A DNA stretch of 64,000 nt from Hemibagrus wyckioides (GCF_019097595.1 NC_080710.1:16049280-16113279); one strand, 5' to 3'; numbered from the stretch's first letter, positions 26,488 to 41,000 are shown. Notes: generated by a model from the letters alone, not told the origin. A program made the numbers and translations.

Positions 26488-29400
26488 TATTACAACATAG
26501 CTCTTTTACTTTCTGTCACTTGCTTTATTAACGTTGTTGCATCAAGGTCTCCAGAGTTAGATTGCTGTAGAATGCATTTATTGCCAGAAAGACACCTGGA
26601 AATTACTGCGCCTAGCTAAGATGCAAAGGCATTAAATTTTAATTGCAACACTTATTTCCATTAGTGTAGTCCAAAAGATGCTCCAATATTTACAATCAGT
26701 TAATTTCTTCTAGTGTTATTATGGATATTTGTTGATAACAAGTGACGAAGGGTGTTAAGCATTGAATGATTTTTCTGCGTGGAATGAAGGGGCTACTTGT
26801 GGTATGTCTATAGCAAGACTGTAAGTTAGAACCATGGTGTCTAGCATGAACCGCTATTTTCCTACAGACATGTGATACAACTGTTTACTTAACTTCAGAT
26901 TCTTACAGGCTCACATATACTGTACTGCCAGAAGCACAGAACCAAGAAGCCAGCTAAATATATTGGCATATTAGTAAATGAAGGAACTAGATAATAGAAA
27001 GAGCACCTTCACTAGAATTTCTGAAAAAAAAAGAAAGACAACTGGCAACATTCTAGCAGGAGGACAAGAGGGTCAGTAATGAGTGTGAGGCGTGTAGAAC
27101 TTGCATGGATGTGATAATGACCTTCTATTGAAAATTCTACAGTTGTACGGTGAAAATAAATAAAACAAATATGAAATCTAACAATAGGCAAATAAACAAA
27201 TTAGTAATGAACAATGAATTCAAATAGTAATGGCCACACCCGATGCTCAGCATGCGTGCAACACAGTGATTTGGAATTCCACTGAACGCACTTGCACATG
27301 TTCTCCCCTTTCCTTATCTCTCCAGCTCAGCCTACAATCACTCGCCTCTCTATTCCAATTTATCTTATTTCTGGGTGATTGATTAGTAATGCTTTTTTAT
27401 TTGTTTGTGGAGGAGACTTAATTAGATTTCACAGGTTAGAGGTCTACATACTGAAAGTTCAAGATAATCACTATTATTCTAATTAGGGGATGCCATTAAA
27501 GCCGGTTGTTGTGGGACATTTGGGAGCAGAGGAGGGCAGCTGTGTGTGGCACTGAATTCAGCATCATTATGTCTTGTAGGCTCTAGAGACAAGTGTGCAT
27601 TGAGACAAGATGATTCTTCTGAAAAACATTCAGACCACAGCAGTTAAAGTCACATTTGTCCTAAAGAGAAGGATATATTCTTAAAAATAGCAATATAGAC
27701 AAATGTCAACATCATTCAATATATATCTCATTAATAGCTACATTTCAGTCCCCATGCCTAGCTGTGAAGAATCAAAGATCTGTTTGGTGTCTAGAAAAAT
27801 TGCAATGAATTTCTCAGAAGCCCATTAGACATTTTGACCTTTTTAACATCATGCAGGAGAATAAGAGCTGATCTTTCATTACTATTTCAGTCCCATCTCT
27901 GCACATCAGTGGCAATGAGCAGATGACTTGATAAGAGTCTAGGTTATTAGTAAATGTTCAGAGGCCACTGTAAAGTAATGGCAGAAGTGGTGGGAGCTGC
28001 TGAGAGTTTGTAAGGAATGTGATAAAATAATTTGGATATAAATGACCATACAGCAGAAGTAGGCACTGCTGGAATAAAAAAAAGGGGGGGGGGTCGTAAG
28101 CAGCAGAAGTGATCATTAATTTGACATGTGCAAGTCTCTAATGAGAGTGATAATCAAGCCACAGTTGTTATATTGGGCACCTGGTAGGAATTCAGTATCA
28201 GTCACATTTAAAATTCATTTAGGTGCATGATTACATCCATAGAAAATCCTATGTAATGGTCCCATCTGAAATCTCTAAATCTCAAGAAGCAAGAATAATG
28301 ACAAATCATTAAAATAAAGGTAATAACTTGAACATATGTCTGGGGGAAGAAGATAAATAAATGTGCACTTTGCAACTGTGCCTCTGCCAGTGGCGAGAGA
28401 AGATTGTCTGCATGTGGTTTTAATTAGAAAGCAAAGCTTTTTTGACAGCAAATTGATTTTTAATTGTTCACTCCTGCTCTCACTCCAGGTGGCTCCAAAT
28501 CTTCTTCATTTGCTGTTTTATGTGCTTTATGTGCAGGGTACAAAATCCCAGTGCATTACAAGATGCTGTAGATCTGCCAGCAATTTTGCCAAATAACACA
28601 GACTCCACATTTCAGAGATATTTGGGCATGCTTAGGCATAATTGTCTGAAGAGCATCCTGCTCTATCCAAGTGTCTGCACTCCGAAACAGCAACAATAAG
28701 GGATTTTCTGAAGATGGTCTGGTCGGCCTCTCTAATGGCTCAGACAGGAAGCAAATGTAATTTGAAAGCGGCAGATCTATGTATGCCATTGTTGTGGCAT
28801 ATTGCTGATCTAATTATTAACTATCACTGATGGAAGAACAGCTCTGTGTGGGTTTTTTTTTTCACTGGAGATTTGGGATGATGCCATGGAGCACTTCCTG
28901 GTGCCAGGCTACACTGGACCTCCTACTCAGCAGAGAGTGGATGCACCTGTCTCTCTGCCACGCCCTCATAAACATGCACTGAATATAACGTTTAGCAAGT
29001 ATTGAAACCTAATTGAAATGAACATTTCATATGCTCATGGATTTCCTCCACAGAAAAACACAGCTTTCATTTTCTGCACCATGAACACATGAAATCCAAT
29101 CCTGAAATCAAAGCACAGCGTTCTCTCCACAAGCAGAATGGCCCAGTGGGTAACAGCGGGGCAAAGATTACCTAACACAGGGGCAAGACAGTAATGTAAC
29201 ACAAATGTAAATTTGTGTGAATATTCTAATTGTGATTTTTAGAACGACTTATTATTTTACAACATACTTCACTATTCAGTAGTGAAATCTCTTGATTTGA
29301 ATAAGGTCTATAAGGAATAAAGATCATAATCAGGTTTAGATAGTAATCAGTTCACAACCTCATTGTAGAAGCAGACTTTCTTTTTTTACTAAGGTGCCAT

Positions 29401-30795
29401 TTATCACTCACATTTTGTACAATTAAGGGACAATTAATGCGCTGTATTGAACGGCACTTTCTAATGGTGATACTCTGTCAAAGCTCAGCACACTAAGCTC
29501 TCACTTCACTACTACCATCAAGAGCATATATCTGGAGAGCAATAACATATATGGAATGTGTAGCTGTTCAACCTAAGACCAGAATAAAGGTTCAAGCATC
29601 ACGTTAAAATCAATCACACAGACAAATGATATATATATTTAAAAAAAAAATATATATGATTGTGGACCATGACCTTTTCTGCATTCGTTGCTCTACCAGT
29701 ATGAGGTGAGCGCAGTAAAGGACTGACCTTTGTAGAATTATTCTAATACTGCCTAATCTGAACAGTTGAAGGATATGCTCCTAAAGCTGTGTGCAAAAGG
29801 TTATTCAATCCATGTGCTAGTGGCAACCTGCCAAGAAAGGCATTGCATACCAAGATACTGCAGGTCTGCTTTACAGTAATTCCTCATTAATGTCCCCTTG
29901 ATTATTTTCTTTTTGTCTTCATTACATTGAAATCATTGCCTTCTGCAAAACATCCAGTATGCAATAGCAACTCAGACAAAATCTGTAATATAACAACGTG
30001 GTGTTGTGACATTGTATCAGAGCATTGCACTGTTTCACTTTCTAGTATATTCCATCACAGATGGTGATTCTGATTGAATTTGTGTGAAGAGCTCAGATTA
30101 CTGATAATAAAGGTTTCTTTATAAAGCACTTTACATTAATGTGGAGTTGCATCACTCTTTAATATATTGTATTTCATGATGAATGAAACAGCCTCCTCCT
30201 TTCTCCTTTACTTTTTGCTAGCAATGAGTTTACACCTCTGTATACAGACATATAAATAAAATAGCTTAATGCTATTCGAAAATAGGGATATATTTATACT
30301 GAGTGAAAAACACCCAAAAGTATTCTTTGATTTGTTTCTCTCAATGAACCTTGAAAAGTTTTATGCAGATTTAAAACAGATGGTTTCCCCCCCCTTTTTT
30401 TAAAGTTTCAAGTAGAACCAGTTTGGAAAGCAATAAAGGAACCTATTTTTTTCTTCTTTTGGGAGTGTAGATATGTAGGTGGATATTAAGTATATGGCCC
30501 TGTTTGGCCTTTGACTGTGCTACAGTGACATCTTTTGGTGGTGTGGATTATCTGCAAGCTATCACTACAGGCGGGGACAAAACAAGTCAAGTAACCAGCC
30601 AGAATAAAGAATGCAGAAGTTGTCAGATCTGCAATAAAAAAACAGGATTAAAAAAGGCAACAACACTCCCACACACAGCAGCAGTAAAAAAAAAAAAAAA
30701 AGCCTCACCCACTCTTAAGCTCAGGATCTATCTTTCTACAATACATATAAAAGTCATTAAAAACAAGAAACACTTTAAACCAATCTCTAGAGAGA

Positions 30796-31337
30796 TACAC
30801 TAATTTGGCAAAGGTTTTGAGACACACCTCCAAATCATTGAATTCAGGTGTTGTTTTTCAGGGGTTGGGCTCGGCCCCTTAGTTCCAGTGAAAGGCACTC
30901 TTAATGCTTCAGCATACCAAGACATTTTGGACAATTTCATGTTCCCAACTTTGTGGGAACAGTTTGGGGATGACCCCTTCCTGTTCCAACATGACTGCGC
31001 ACCAGTGCACAAAGCAAGGTCCATAAAGACATGGATGAGTGAGTTTGGTGTGGAGGAACTTGACTGGCCTGTACAGAGTCCTAACCTCAACCTGATAGAA
31101 CACCTTTGGGATGAATTAGAGCGGAGACTGTAAGCCAGGCCTTCTTGTCCATCAGACCTCACAAATGCGCTTATAGAGGAATGGTCAAAAATTCCCTTAA
31201 ACACACTCCTAAACCTTGTGGAAAGCCTTCCCAGAAGCATTGAAGCTGTTATAGCTGTTAAAGGGCAAGCCAACTCCATAATAAATTCATGTGCGTGTAA
31301 AGGCAGACGTCCCAAAAACCTTAGCAATATAGTGTAT
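30796..31337 (+). mobile_element. Internally deleted Tc1-like transposon, plus orientation
   Basis: Degenerate terminal inverted repeats (ACACTAATTTGGCAAAGG at the left, ending in CAATATAGTGTA at the right) bracket the element, with TA at both borders. Frame 30888-31133 encodes the C-terminal part of a Tc1-like transposase. It includes the second catalytic-region block (QHDCAPVHKA) and the closing block ([18 protein letters not shown]), which holds the last acidic residue of the DDE triad. The helix-turn-helix half is missing: sequence jumps from the terminal region straight to the mid-transposase at about 30858. The element cannot be autonomous. It lies about 630 bases upstream of the snx7 start codon. 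Confidence 0.9.
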
Positions 31338-31589
31338 TATGCGCTTTTAAAACTTAATATATGATTTCAAAGGTTGAAAACTATAGGAAGCTACTGTGTT
31401 GTCCTAGTAAGCTGTGTATTTTTTAAGGTCCATATTCAAATCAGTTGTTTCAGTAACAGAGCAAGGTGGTTGGTAAACAGGTGTTTTGACAGACAATACT
31501 TTCAAGAAGTCCTGAGAAGTCCCAGGTACTTTATAGAGTGCTACATCAGTTCAGATCATCTCTGAAGAAGACTAGCGTGGACATTCCAC

Positions 31590-31971
31590 CACATATTTTT
31601 CACGCATATCTTCACATCACGGAGTCTAATGATCACGTGCTTCCCAGCTCCCGAGCCCGAGCACGTAGTCGCGGACACCTGCTTACGTCACACCGCACCC
31701 TAAGCCTACTTAATAGTAGTTTTGCGCAGACTTACAGTGCGTACTACTTTCATATACTATTTAGTATGCTAGTACACTGCAGGAGGACAACACAAACCCT
31801 GCTCCTCTTTCCTGAACACGGGATTTCCGTTTCCGCGCAGTTAAAAGCGGTTCTGCTTGTTCGACTGTCAGTTTCAACCTTTCTTTCGTTTCTTTATTTG
31901 ACGAAAAGAAACCCCTCAAACTCATGAAATTAAGTCCGAGTGACAGAAAGTGAGCAGTGATTTGGTGTAGA
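31590..31971 (+). promoter_or_regulatory. Probable snx7 promoter and 5' untranslated region
   Basis: The sequence before the snx7 start codon is richer in CpG than its surroundings. It holds an E-box CACGTG at 31634-31639 and a CRE-like TTACGTCA at 31683-31690. There is no clear TATA box at a sensible distance, which fits a housekeeping-type promoter. The transcription start cannot be placed. Confidence 0.45.
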
Positions 31972-32070
31972 ATGAGCGGCACTGCTGGCGAAACTGCTAC
32001 GATACCGGAAGATATCTCAGGCCAAATGCTGGAGCTGGACGAGGACGAGGACTTGGAAGTTTTCAGTAAG
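31972..32070 (+). CDS. snx7: snx7 coding exon 1
   Basis: It starts at an ATG and encodes 33 residues rich in Asp and Glu ([12 protein letters not shown]). The donor is AAG|GTAAAT in phase 0. The family has no strong motif this far upstream, so the start rests on the ATG, the donor phase and the promoter-like sequence before it. Confidence 0.85.
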
Positions 32071-35000
32071 GTAAATAGGGGGGAAAAGGGGGGAAAAAAA
32101 CAAAAGTAAACTTCATAAAGCTGAAGATGGACAGGGTGGAGAGAGGATGATGGGTTATGTCTGTGAGCTAAGAGTGAATGAGTGTGCTTTCGGCTTGTTT
32201 TGGCGTGTGTCAGTGACACGTTAGCAAATCTGAAGCAACTTTTATTCTGTGATGAGATTTAATGAAGGGCTGAATCCTCTTAATACTGACAACTGAAGTC
32301 ATTTACAGCTCAGTGGCTCTGTTTAACTGCACCACTGTAAATGTAAATGAAAGGAAAATATCAAATGAAACACTTCTTTTTGTTGTTGTCTGATCACTTC
32401 GAGGCATAGACATAGTTTTCTCTCGAGTACCAAAAGGTCAACTATAAACCAGTTGAAGTCATGAAGATTACACATGGAGCTTATTTTTTCGAGCAGTCTG
32501 TCTCCTTCTGGAGGATTGTACAACACAGGAACGTTTCAAAAAAAATGGACAGAAATGTTTTAGTAACCTGGCTTGTTTTGTTGAAATTTGTGCTGACTAC
32601 ACTGCAGTTTGTTGGCACAGGATCGCTCCATAGAGTCCTCTCATTAATCAGCTCTCAGGCTTCTGGGTGGGGGAAAAAGCAGAAATATTCGTCTGTCACT
32701 AAATAAATCATGGTGTAGTGAGTGCATACAGTTTTCTGGGAAAAAAAGAGAAATTTTAGACAGCTAATTTGAATAGAATATACAGACAAAAAGAGAGAAC
32801 TGCTTAAAAACAATAACAGTAGCAGACCAGCATAACTGGTTAGAGCTGTGACCAGCATAATGGCTGTGTTTTTGTAAATCAGCATAAACATGACCTCAAC
32901 GTTGGGTTTACTTCCTAGAGTTTAACAGATCTGTCTCAGCTCAGGTTTAATCTGGTGTCAAAACACTTCTGACCCTCCAGGCCGGATTAACACCTCTGAC
33001 TCGGACACGAGTCCCTGCCTTGGGCTGATACTTGTATTGCATAGATCATAGATCAGCGATTCAGTTCAATTTGATTTGTATAGCACTTTTAACAATTCGC
33101 GTTGTAACAAAACACCTTTACGGAAACCGATAAAGTGTAAAAGTTTTACATTTATAAACGGTCTGTAATGAGCAAGCTAGATGTAATGGTGACAAGTAAA
33201 ATCTCCTTGAGATGACACAGTCTATTGAGAAAGGTTTTGGGACATCTGCCTTTACATGCACATGAATTTAATATGGAGTCGGCCCGCCCTTTGCAGCTGT
33301 AACAGCTTCAACTCTTCTGGGAAGGCTTTCCACAAGGCTTAGGAGTGTGTTTATGGGAGTTGTTGACCATTCCTCTAGAAGCACATTTGTGAGGTCAGGC
33401 ACTGATTTTGGATGAGAAAGTCTGGCTCGCAGTCTCCGCTCTAATTCATCCCAAATGTGTTCTATCAGGTTGAGGTCAGGACTCTATGAAGTTCCTCCAC
33501 ACCAAACTCGCTCATCTATGTCTTTATGGACTTTGTGCACTGGTGTACAGTCATGTTGGGACAGGAAGGGGTCATCCCCAAACTGTTCCCACTAAGTTGG
33601 GAGCATGAAATTGTCCAAAATGTCTTGGTATGCTGAAGCATTGAGTTCTTTTCACTGGAACTAAGTTGCCCAAGCCGAACCCCTGGAAAAAAACACCTGA
33701 ATTCAGTGATTTGGAGGGGTGTCCCAAATATATTGCATGAGGAAGAAACCTTGAAAGTTCAAGACTTAAAAGTTCGATTTAATAATAGTTTCCCTTCTAT
33801 TACAGTGCAGTTATGGAGCCAGGAAATTTATTCTAGTTTAAACATGTCTTTAAACATGTTAAACAAGTCTATTTTGTTGAAACTACTTCATCTGTTCACT
33901 GATGACGAATTGAGTGCAAAACTGTGGTAAATGCAGTCTTCATGATCTCTAAGCGGTATCATCTACAGTATGTTCATGTTCATGTGTAGCCAGCCTCAGA
34001 GCAGCAAGTGGTTTCCAAGTGGATCATTCCAGTAGAGCTCTTAAATGAGATTTGGGAAGCAGTTAAGTAATATGTAGACATTTTTAATGCTTGTTCTTTT
34101 GTTCCTTCTTTTGTTTTCAGGATGCAACCTTCACGGATGGAAGCTCCTTCAGTGTTTCTATGCAGACATCCCCTGGATCTATGGTCAATCAGTACAGATT
34201 TGAGGATGATGAAGATGAACCTGGAACTAAGGACATATTCATCACAGTTGACAATCCTGAGAGTCACGTGACCGCCATTGAGACATTTATTACATACAGG
34301 GTTTTGACCAAGGTATGGCAAGAACCACAGCTTTATGATTATGAAAAGGATTTGTTTGCTAAATATCACCTCTCTCTCTTTCTCTCTTCTTTTTGTATTT
34401 TTTAAATCCTTTACTGTCTGTCTGATGTCAGACTACACGTAGTGAGTTTGACTCAAGTGAGTATGAAGTTCGCAGGCGCTACCAGGACTTCTTTTGGTTA
34501 AAAGGCAAACTCGAGGAGGCTCATCCAACTCTTATTGTCCATGTAGGTGAACTGAAGTAGTGAAATTTTAGTGAAATTTTGCTCTGAATATATGTTGTTT
34601 TATTAAATCTAGTTTTATACTGTCATACCTTAACATTTGACTGTTTGATCTGCTCTAGCCCCTACCAGAAAAATTTGTTATGAAGGGAATGGTGGAAAGG
34701 TTCACTGTTGACTTCATCGAGACGCGGAAAAAAGCACTACACCGGTTTCTCAACAGAATAGCTGACCACCCCATTCTCTCCAGCAGTGAGGATTTCAAGC
34801 TCTTTCTTACAGCACAAGCCTGGGTAAGACACACTCATGCTCAATAGTCACAGTTACAAATTATGGCTACGTGATTTGTAATGTAAATAGGAATCATGAT
34901 TTTTAGGCTTAGAAATAAAACTGGCCGTGGTTGAAAATTGCCACAGATCACTGAATTGAACATTTTACTAAATTAACAACTACATATACACAAGCTGCAC

Positions 35001-38000
35001 TTGGTGTTGTATTAAAATCATTTTTATTTGTAGCATTATTTTCTTAGTGGATGTTCGTCAGTGAAAGATGATATGCATTGAATATTTATCTTTAGGATAA
35101 ATATCCACCATGACTTGAATTATATGGAGGCACCATGAACACAGTGAATCCTACAATATCCGTGCCACCGAATCCTAGCAGTATTAACGGCTAGTTAAAT
35201 AATTAGTCATGGCATTGTTTCTGGTCTTCTGCCGATAGACATTCATTAGCCACTTGGTGGAAAAAAATGTTTTTTTGATAAACACGGTCCAAGCTCAGTG
35301 CTTCATTAACAAGTTAGGAGCGAAAGTATGAGTGCAGCCGTGACTCACTCGCCTGACACGTTCATTTAGTCATTGTTTAGTAATTGAGAATTTATTATTT
35401 AGTGCACCATATTAAATATTTGTTTAGCTGGACTGGGCAAGTTTGCTTCTTTTCACTGCAAGCGGGTACTTGTTTTTAAATTCAGTCACAGCTTATCTTT
35501 CCAATACTGTTGGAAAGACTCATAGCTCACTTTCAGTGAAAAAGGGAAAGACGGTGGAACTTCAGATGCTGCGGAATTGACGTTTAACTTGAATCGATTT
35601 GCAATGAAAAAACGAATGTCTCTCTGAAGGGGAACTAAAAATGTCAGGGGAAAAAAAACAAAAGCTTTTGGATGTGTATTCTCCTGAAGATGGATGAAAT
35701 TTTTAGTTTTAGAATTGTACAAAACGAAATATCTAGGTCGTACTAATATGAATATTAATGACATGAATATTTTTATCCTTCTACACACTGTCTTTTCCTT
35801 TAATAGGATGCGGCTTTGACGGTGGGGAATACACTGAGGGCTCATTTATGCAAAGAATGTATGATGGAGCTGTTTTGTGTCTCTGTTGGAGTTGACTACT
35901 GTTAGAAATACAGTAGTACAAAGGCGAAGACAATTGTTGAGTCTGTAGTCTAAAAAAACATCTGGTCATGAAATGTTATTGGGCTTCTGAGGTTGAATAA
36001 ATACACAGTATTTGTGTTATCACTGATAACTCTGCATCTACAGGAGCTAGCGTCTCATAAGAAGAAAGGACCTGGTTTCTTAAGCAGGATGGGTGAGACA
36101 GTGCGAGCCGTGGCTGCTACGGTCCGAGGGGTCAAAAATCGGCCAGAGGAGTTCAATGCTATTCAGGACTATGTGGACAACTTTAGCCTGAAGCTGAACT
36201 CACTGGACAAAATCACCCAGAGGATCGTCAAAGAAAAACGAGGTATTGTCTTCAGCCTGTATTACTACCAACCACAGGCTACTCGCTTGTGGTGCATTGT
36301 TGGTTGCATTATACAAAATAAACTGCTCTTGTTCCAGAGTACCTGGATGAAATAAAAGAGTATGGCCCAATTTACACCCTGTGGTCTGGCTCAGAAGAGG
36401 AGCTGGTGGAGCCTTTAAAGCTCATGGCGAGTTGCTTGGACAGGTGCTCCAAGGACACAGAGGAGCAGATCGAGCATCTCAGTAACAGCCTCCTCCCAAC
36501 ACTGCACGAGTATGTGCTCTGTGCAGACAACCTCAAGGTACTTCAATGTGATGTGAATTAGCTTTTCCTTTTGCACAAACCGGAATGTTACCAAGATCAA
36601 CCTGAAAAAGTGAGAAAATCACATATATACCAGTTCGTTAAATAGCAAACACGTGCACATGTATCTTGTGTGTGACTGTTGTACTGCGGCTTTCATGAGC
36701 AGAATGAGGACTCAGGAGGCAGGCATGACAGAGAGCGCAGGTCTGTTTATTTAGGGTTTTTACTTTCCGTGCAGCCTTGTACACTAAAGAACATTACTTG
36801 TAATCTGAAGAAAAACTTCCACTGCACACACACAACCTCGACAAGACACTGTCAGATCAGGTCGCTCTGCTTGGCACCACCACCATCTCTCTCTCTTTCT
36901 GATTTTTCACAGCAAAACACACAATGTATGTAAAGAGCATTGTTAGTCACACGGGTGTACACTGATTCATGACATTACCAACTGCTTCTCCATGATTCCT
37001 CTTTCACATAGTGTTAATGCTTACTTATACTGCATAACATGCCTATTCAAAGAAGAGCTATTCGTGGGTTTTTTCAGTATTGTACAGATATTCATATTTT
37101 TATAAGATGGGCAGCTACTTTGCAAATATATACATGTCAAAATATAACAGGTGAAAATAATCACCCAGTGCTATGCTGCCAAAACATCTTGACATTGTGT
37201 TAGTTTGTATGGCAACAAGTTTGTACAGGTGTTGATTTCGATTCTTCCCTGTGACCTGAAGCTTTTTGTTGAACAAAATCAAAATATTTGAGTCACTGGG
37301 ATTTAACCTATTTGAAGTGGGAATAGTTATTACATTTGTGACGTACACATTTTATAACAACAACAAAAAGGGTCACCGACTGAATCAGTGAACAAAAAAT
37401 GAGTCATTAAATGAAAGTGACAATTTGTTCAAAAACACTGATTTGTTCACGAATGATACGCCACTACAGTATGCTGTAGTTGAGGGAAGCACATAATTGT
37501 GTTAAGTTTGTTTTGCTGACTGTTTTGGATTTGAATTGAAACATGTACACAGCTTTTAGGAAAGAAGTCATTAGGCTTTATAGTGTTTCCTTTGAGACTA
37601 CCACTTAAACCAGTATTTCGTTTTTACACCATACATAGTTTGTGTTTATCAGCGCTAGCATGTTGTGTTATTTGTGCTAAAACATGACTAGTATGACTGG
37701 GTTTAGTTGTCTGATCAATATAATGTGCTTTATGTCTTACTGAGGCTTATCGTGTGTTTCATCTAGTCGCACATTTAATCAAGTGGTATTGATCATGGTA
37801 TTTGTTATACACAGGCAGTGCTGCGGAGGCGAGACAACATCCAGGCAGAGTTTGAGGCTAAGAATGAAGCTCTTGCCACTAAGAGGACGGAAAGGGAAGC
37901 TGTGAGTGCAATCTGACTCTTTTTTTTTTTTTCCCCCATTTAATTCACCCCGTGCTCTCTTGCAATTTCCCAGAGATTATTAGTAATAAAGCCTTTCCTC

Positions 38001-41000
38001 AGCAGCAGTGTCTGCTTTCATATGAAAGCGATCCATTTTAAGCCTAAAGAGAAATGTGGTGAGATTATATAAATATGTAAGTTCCTCTGAGCCGGAATGC
38101 GCTGCAGCTAGAACACAGTAAATATGGTTTAATAAAGCCTCTGCTAATCATGTCATACTTTAGTGTCTTGGGCTTTTGACTTTCTACATCAATTCCATCA
38201 AATGTCATGGGTGTGAGAAAGATCCTTCTGTGGAGAAGGGGAAAAGGCTATATAAGGTTGTGTTCTTTTGCAGAAATGTTTGAAGGTTGGAGACGCCCCC
38301 TTTCCCAGCTTAGCAATAACCTTTCTCCAGTGAATTTAATTACAGCCAGTGAGCACTGTTCCTCTTGGCTTTCACTATACTGCATGGGTCCCAGCGTATG
38401 GAAAGGATTGTTTTTTTTAATGGTTTTTAGAATACAATCCTCCTTGCACCTTGTCTACACACAGACTGTAACAATTAGTTTTTCAAAGCTATTAACACTC
38501 ACAATAATAATGATGGTGTCCACTAGAATGATTTGCAACTTTTATAAAAATGTGGTTATGTAAAATAAACACCAAATTCAATTCTAACTTTTGCCTTCCA
38601 GTATGTAAAATCGTTCTCATTTGAACTACTATTTAAAATAATAGCTTTGTTTCCTCTCAGGAATACAGAACTATGCAAGTCAGAGATCAACAACAATGGC
38701 CACTCTGTACTTACTGTTAAATATTTGATGGTGAAGAGTAACGATGGGAAAATGTACAGTACAGTAATTCCGTTTACAGTCAAACAGCCGTGGAGTACTT
38801 ATGCAGGTCGATATTACAAATAAAATATTTACTCATTTCAGACTGATTTAACTGTTGAAGTCCTTGGTGTGATTTTTCTGTTAAATAGATTCAGCATTGT
38901 TAATTCCTGTCATTGTTTATAAATCACTTGAATGTCTGCCGCTGTAAAAACGGTCACCAATTTGGAGCCAAATATTGAATAATAATTACTAAACTTCCAC
39001 TTGATTGAAAACAAAAGGGTGGTCACTGCCCATTACAGAGTCTTAAATATGTGCTAAAATTTTTAATTGTCTGTTGTCATCATTGTCACTTTTAGAATAT
39101 ACCTTTTTATATATTCATTTTTTGAAGAAGGCTGCCAGTAATTCTACAGGCCACTGAACAAGTAGTGGTCATGATGCATCTCTACAGAATTTGAATGCAA
39201 CTCTATGCAAATACTGTTATCTGTACTGAATGTCACCAAGGCCTAATGTCTAACTATAAAAAGGGAAGTAACTAAAGTGTTGGCTTAAATCCCATATGTG
39301 ATAGCACTGAAAACATTAGTGTACCATCTGATGTGTTCCCCTGTATTGATTGTGTCTATGAAGGACTCTAAGGTGCTGAGTTTAGCATGGGACAGCCTGG
39401 TGGGCAAAGACCCAGAGGAGGTCAAACAGCAGAAACAGCAGAAGCTTAAAGGAGAGATTAAAGAGGTACTGGTTTTCTAACAGGAGTGGGGAAGTCTTTC
39501 CTAATTTGTATGTCTGCTTCTGCATCATTGGTTTGAGCTGGTAACATTTTAAACATTGGAATTTCAAGTGATCAGACCCTGATGTATAAGGGTGCTACTA
39601 TATGCGTACTGCAAAAGCAGTTTCCACCTGAAATGTTACCGACTCATCAGTGAGCATGGTTTCAGCTTAGGCATAAATGTTCTGAAACGCTCAGCCCTTG
39701 CTCTCCTACCTTCTTGTCAACTTCAGCTGTGCTGTTACTTGTAACTTTAACTGTGGCTTGGCAAATGTTTTCCAACTAAACCGCTGACTTCTGCTATGGT
39801 TTTTCTATTGTCAATTAGTACCTTCCCTTTCACTCTGTTGTGTCTTCGTGTGTGTTTGTGTAAAATAATATAGGCTCAGGTAGTGAGAACAAACAAACAA
39901 ACAAAAAATTCTGATAGAATGTTTTTGTTCCCACTACCTAATCCTCTCTTAAGTTAATAAAGAATGCTAATTCATCATCATGTTGTCTAGCTCTGGGAAT
40001 AGTGCTAGCAGATCTAAAACTGTCAGCTGTTGAAAAAGAAGGGTCTAGATCCTATGCAGCCAATCAACTAATATCTAATCTTCCTTTTGTGGCAAAACTC
40101 TTGGAAATCGTGGTTCTATATTTTGCTCAAACTATATCTATGAGCTTTTCCAGTGTGGGTTCAGGGCATTCCACAGCACCAAAAGTGCACTCATCTTATG
40201 AATGATCTCCTTCAGGCTGCAGATTCTGGGTCCATTGGTACTCTTTTGCTTTGTTGATTTAAGTGCTGCTTTTGATACAGTGTCTAACAATACCCTTGCA
40301 CACCTTTCAGCTGTTGATATTAGTGGTACAGCTCTTTCTGCATTTACCTCATATTTCACAAACTGAAAACATTTTATACAGCTGGAAAGTGCAAATCGAC
40401 TTCTGCTCCTAAGTTGTCTCTCAAGGCTCTGCTGGTGGTCCACTCCTGTTTTTTAATTTATATTCGTCTGCTCAGTCATCATATTCAGTATCATGGCATT
40501 ATCGTTCACTGATCGGCAGATGACGCAGCATTATTTTTGCCCCACTTCCAGTTCAACCCTTCCACCACCTTCCTCCACATCAAGGAGTAGATGTACAGTA
40601 ATTACCTCAAAGTCAACCAACAGTCCTTCTGCTTGGTCCTAATGCTTTAGTCTCCAAACAGTCTCTTTATCATTAACTCCTTGATATCTCCCTCTTTGTT
40701 AGAGTTGATTCAGCCCCTCTGTGTTACTTAAGAATTATGTAAAGCAGCCTTAAGTTGTAGAAAGGCACTATATAAGTAAAACTTATTTTATCTTAAAATA
40801 TGACATGCAGTGTCAAATGACATGAATTTAAAAATGACATGTAATATATAATTTTTTAAATCATGTTATTTGCAAATGCATTTAATTTTTTTCCCAGTAG
40901 CCTTGTCACCATTTTTAAGCTCGGTGTGATATAACTTTCTTTCCTGTAGATGGCAGTGAAAGTAAATGAAAATGCATGAAAAACCTTCATTCCCTTCACC

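Larger units (their letters stand above)
17761..30795. other. Gene-desert sequence upstream of snx7
   Basis: No exon is supported in these 13 kb. Apart from microsatellites, a SINE or LINE tail and a perfect inverted repeat listed separately, the sequence is unique. Segments near 18660-18860, 21340-21560 and 27480-27560 have even base composition and no repeat signature, and would be the first places to look for conserved enhancers. That role is inference only. Confidence 0.4.

Noticed and set aside
30800..31327. 175-codon minus-strand frame
   Set aside because: Antisense shadow of the Tc1-like transposase fragment.
31761..32219. 152-codon minus-strand frame over snx7 exon 1
   Set aside because: Its Ser run is the complement of the Asp/Glu codons of exon 1. 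No independent evidence of a gene.
40138..40443. 101-codon minus-strand frame in snx7 intron 8
   Set aside because: Antisense of the LINE reverse-transcriptase remnant.
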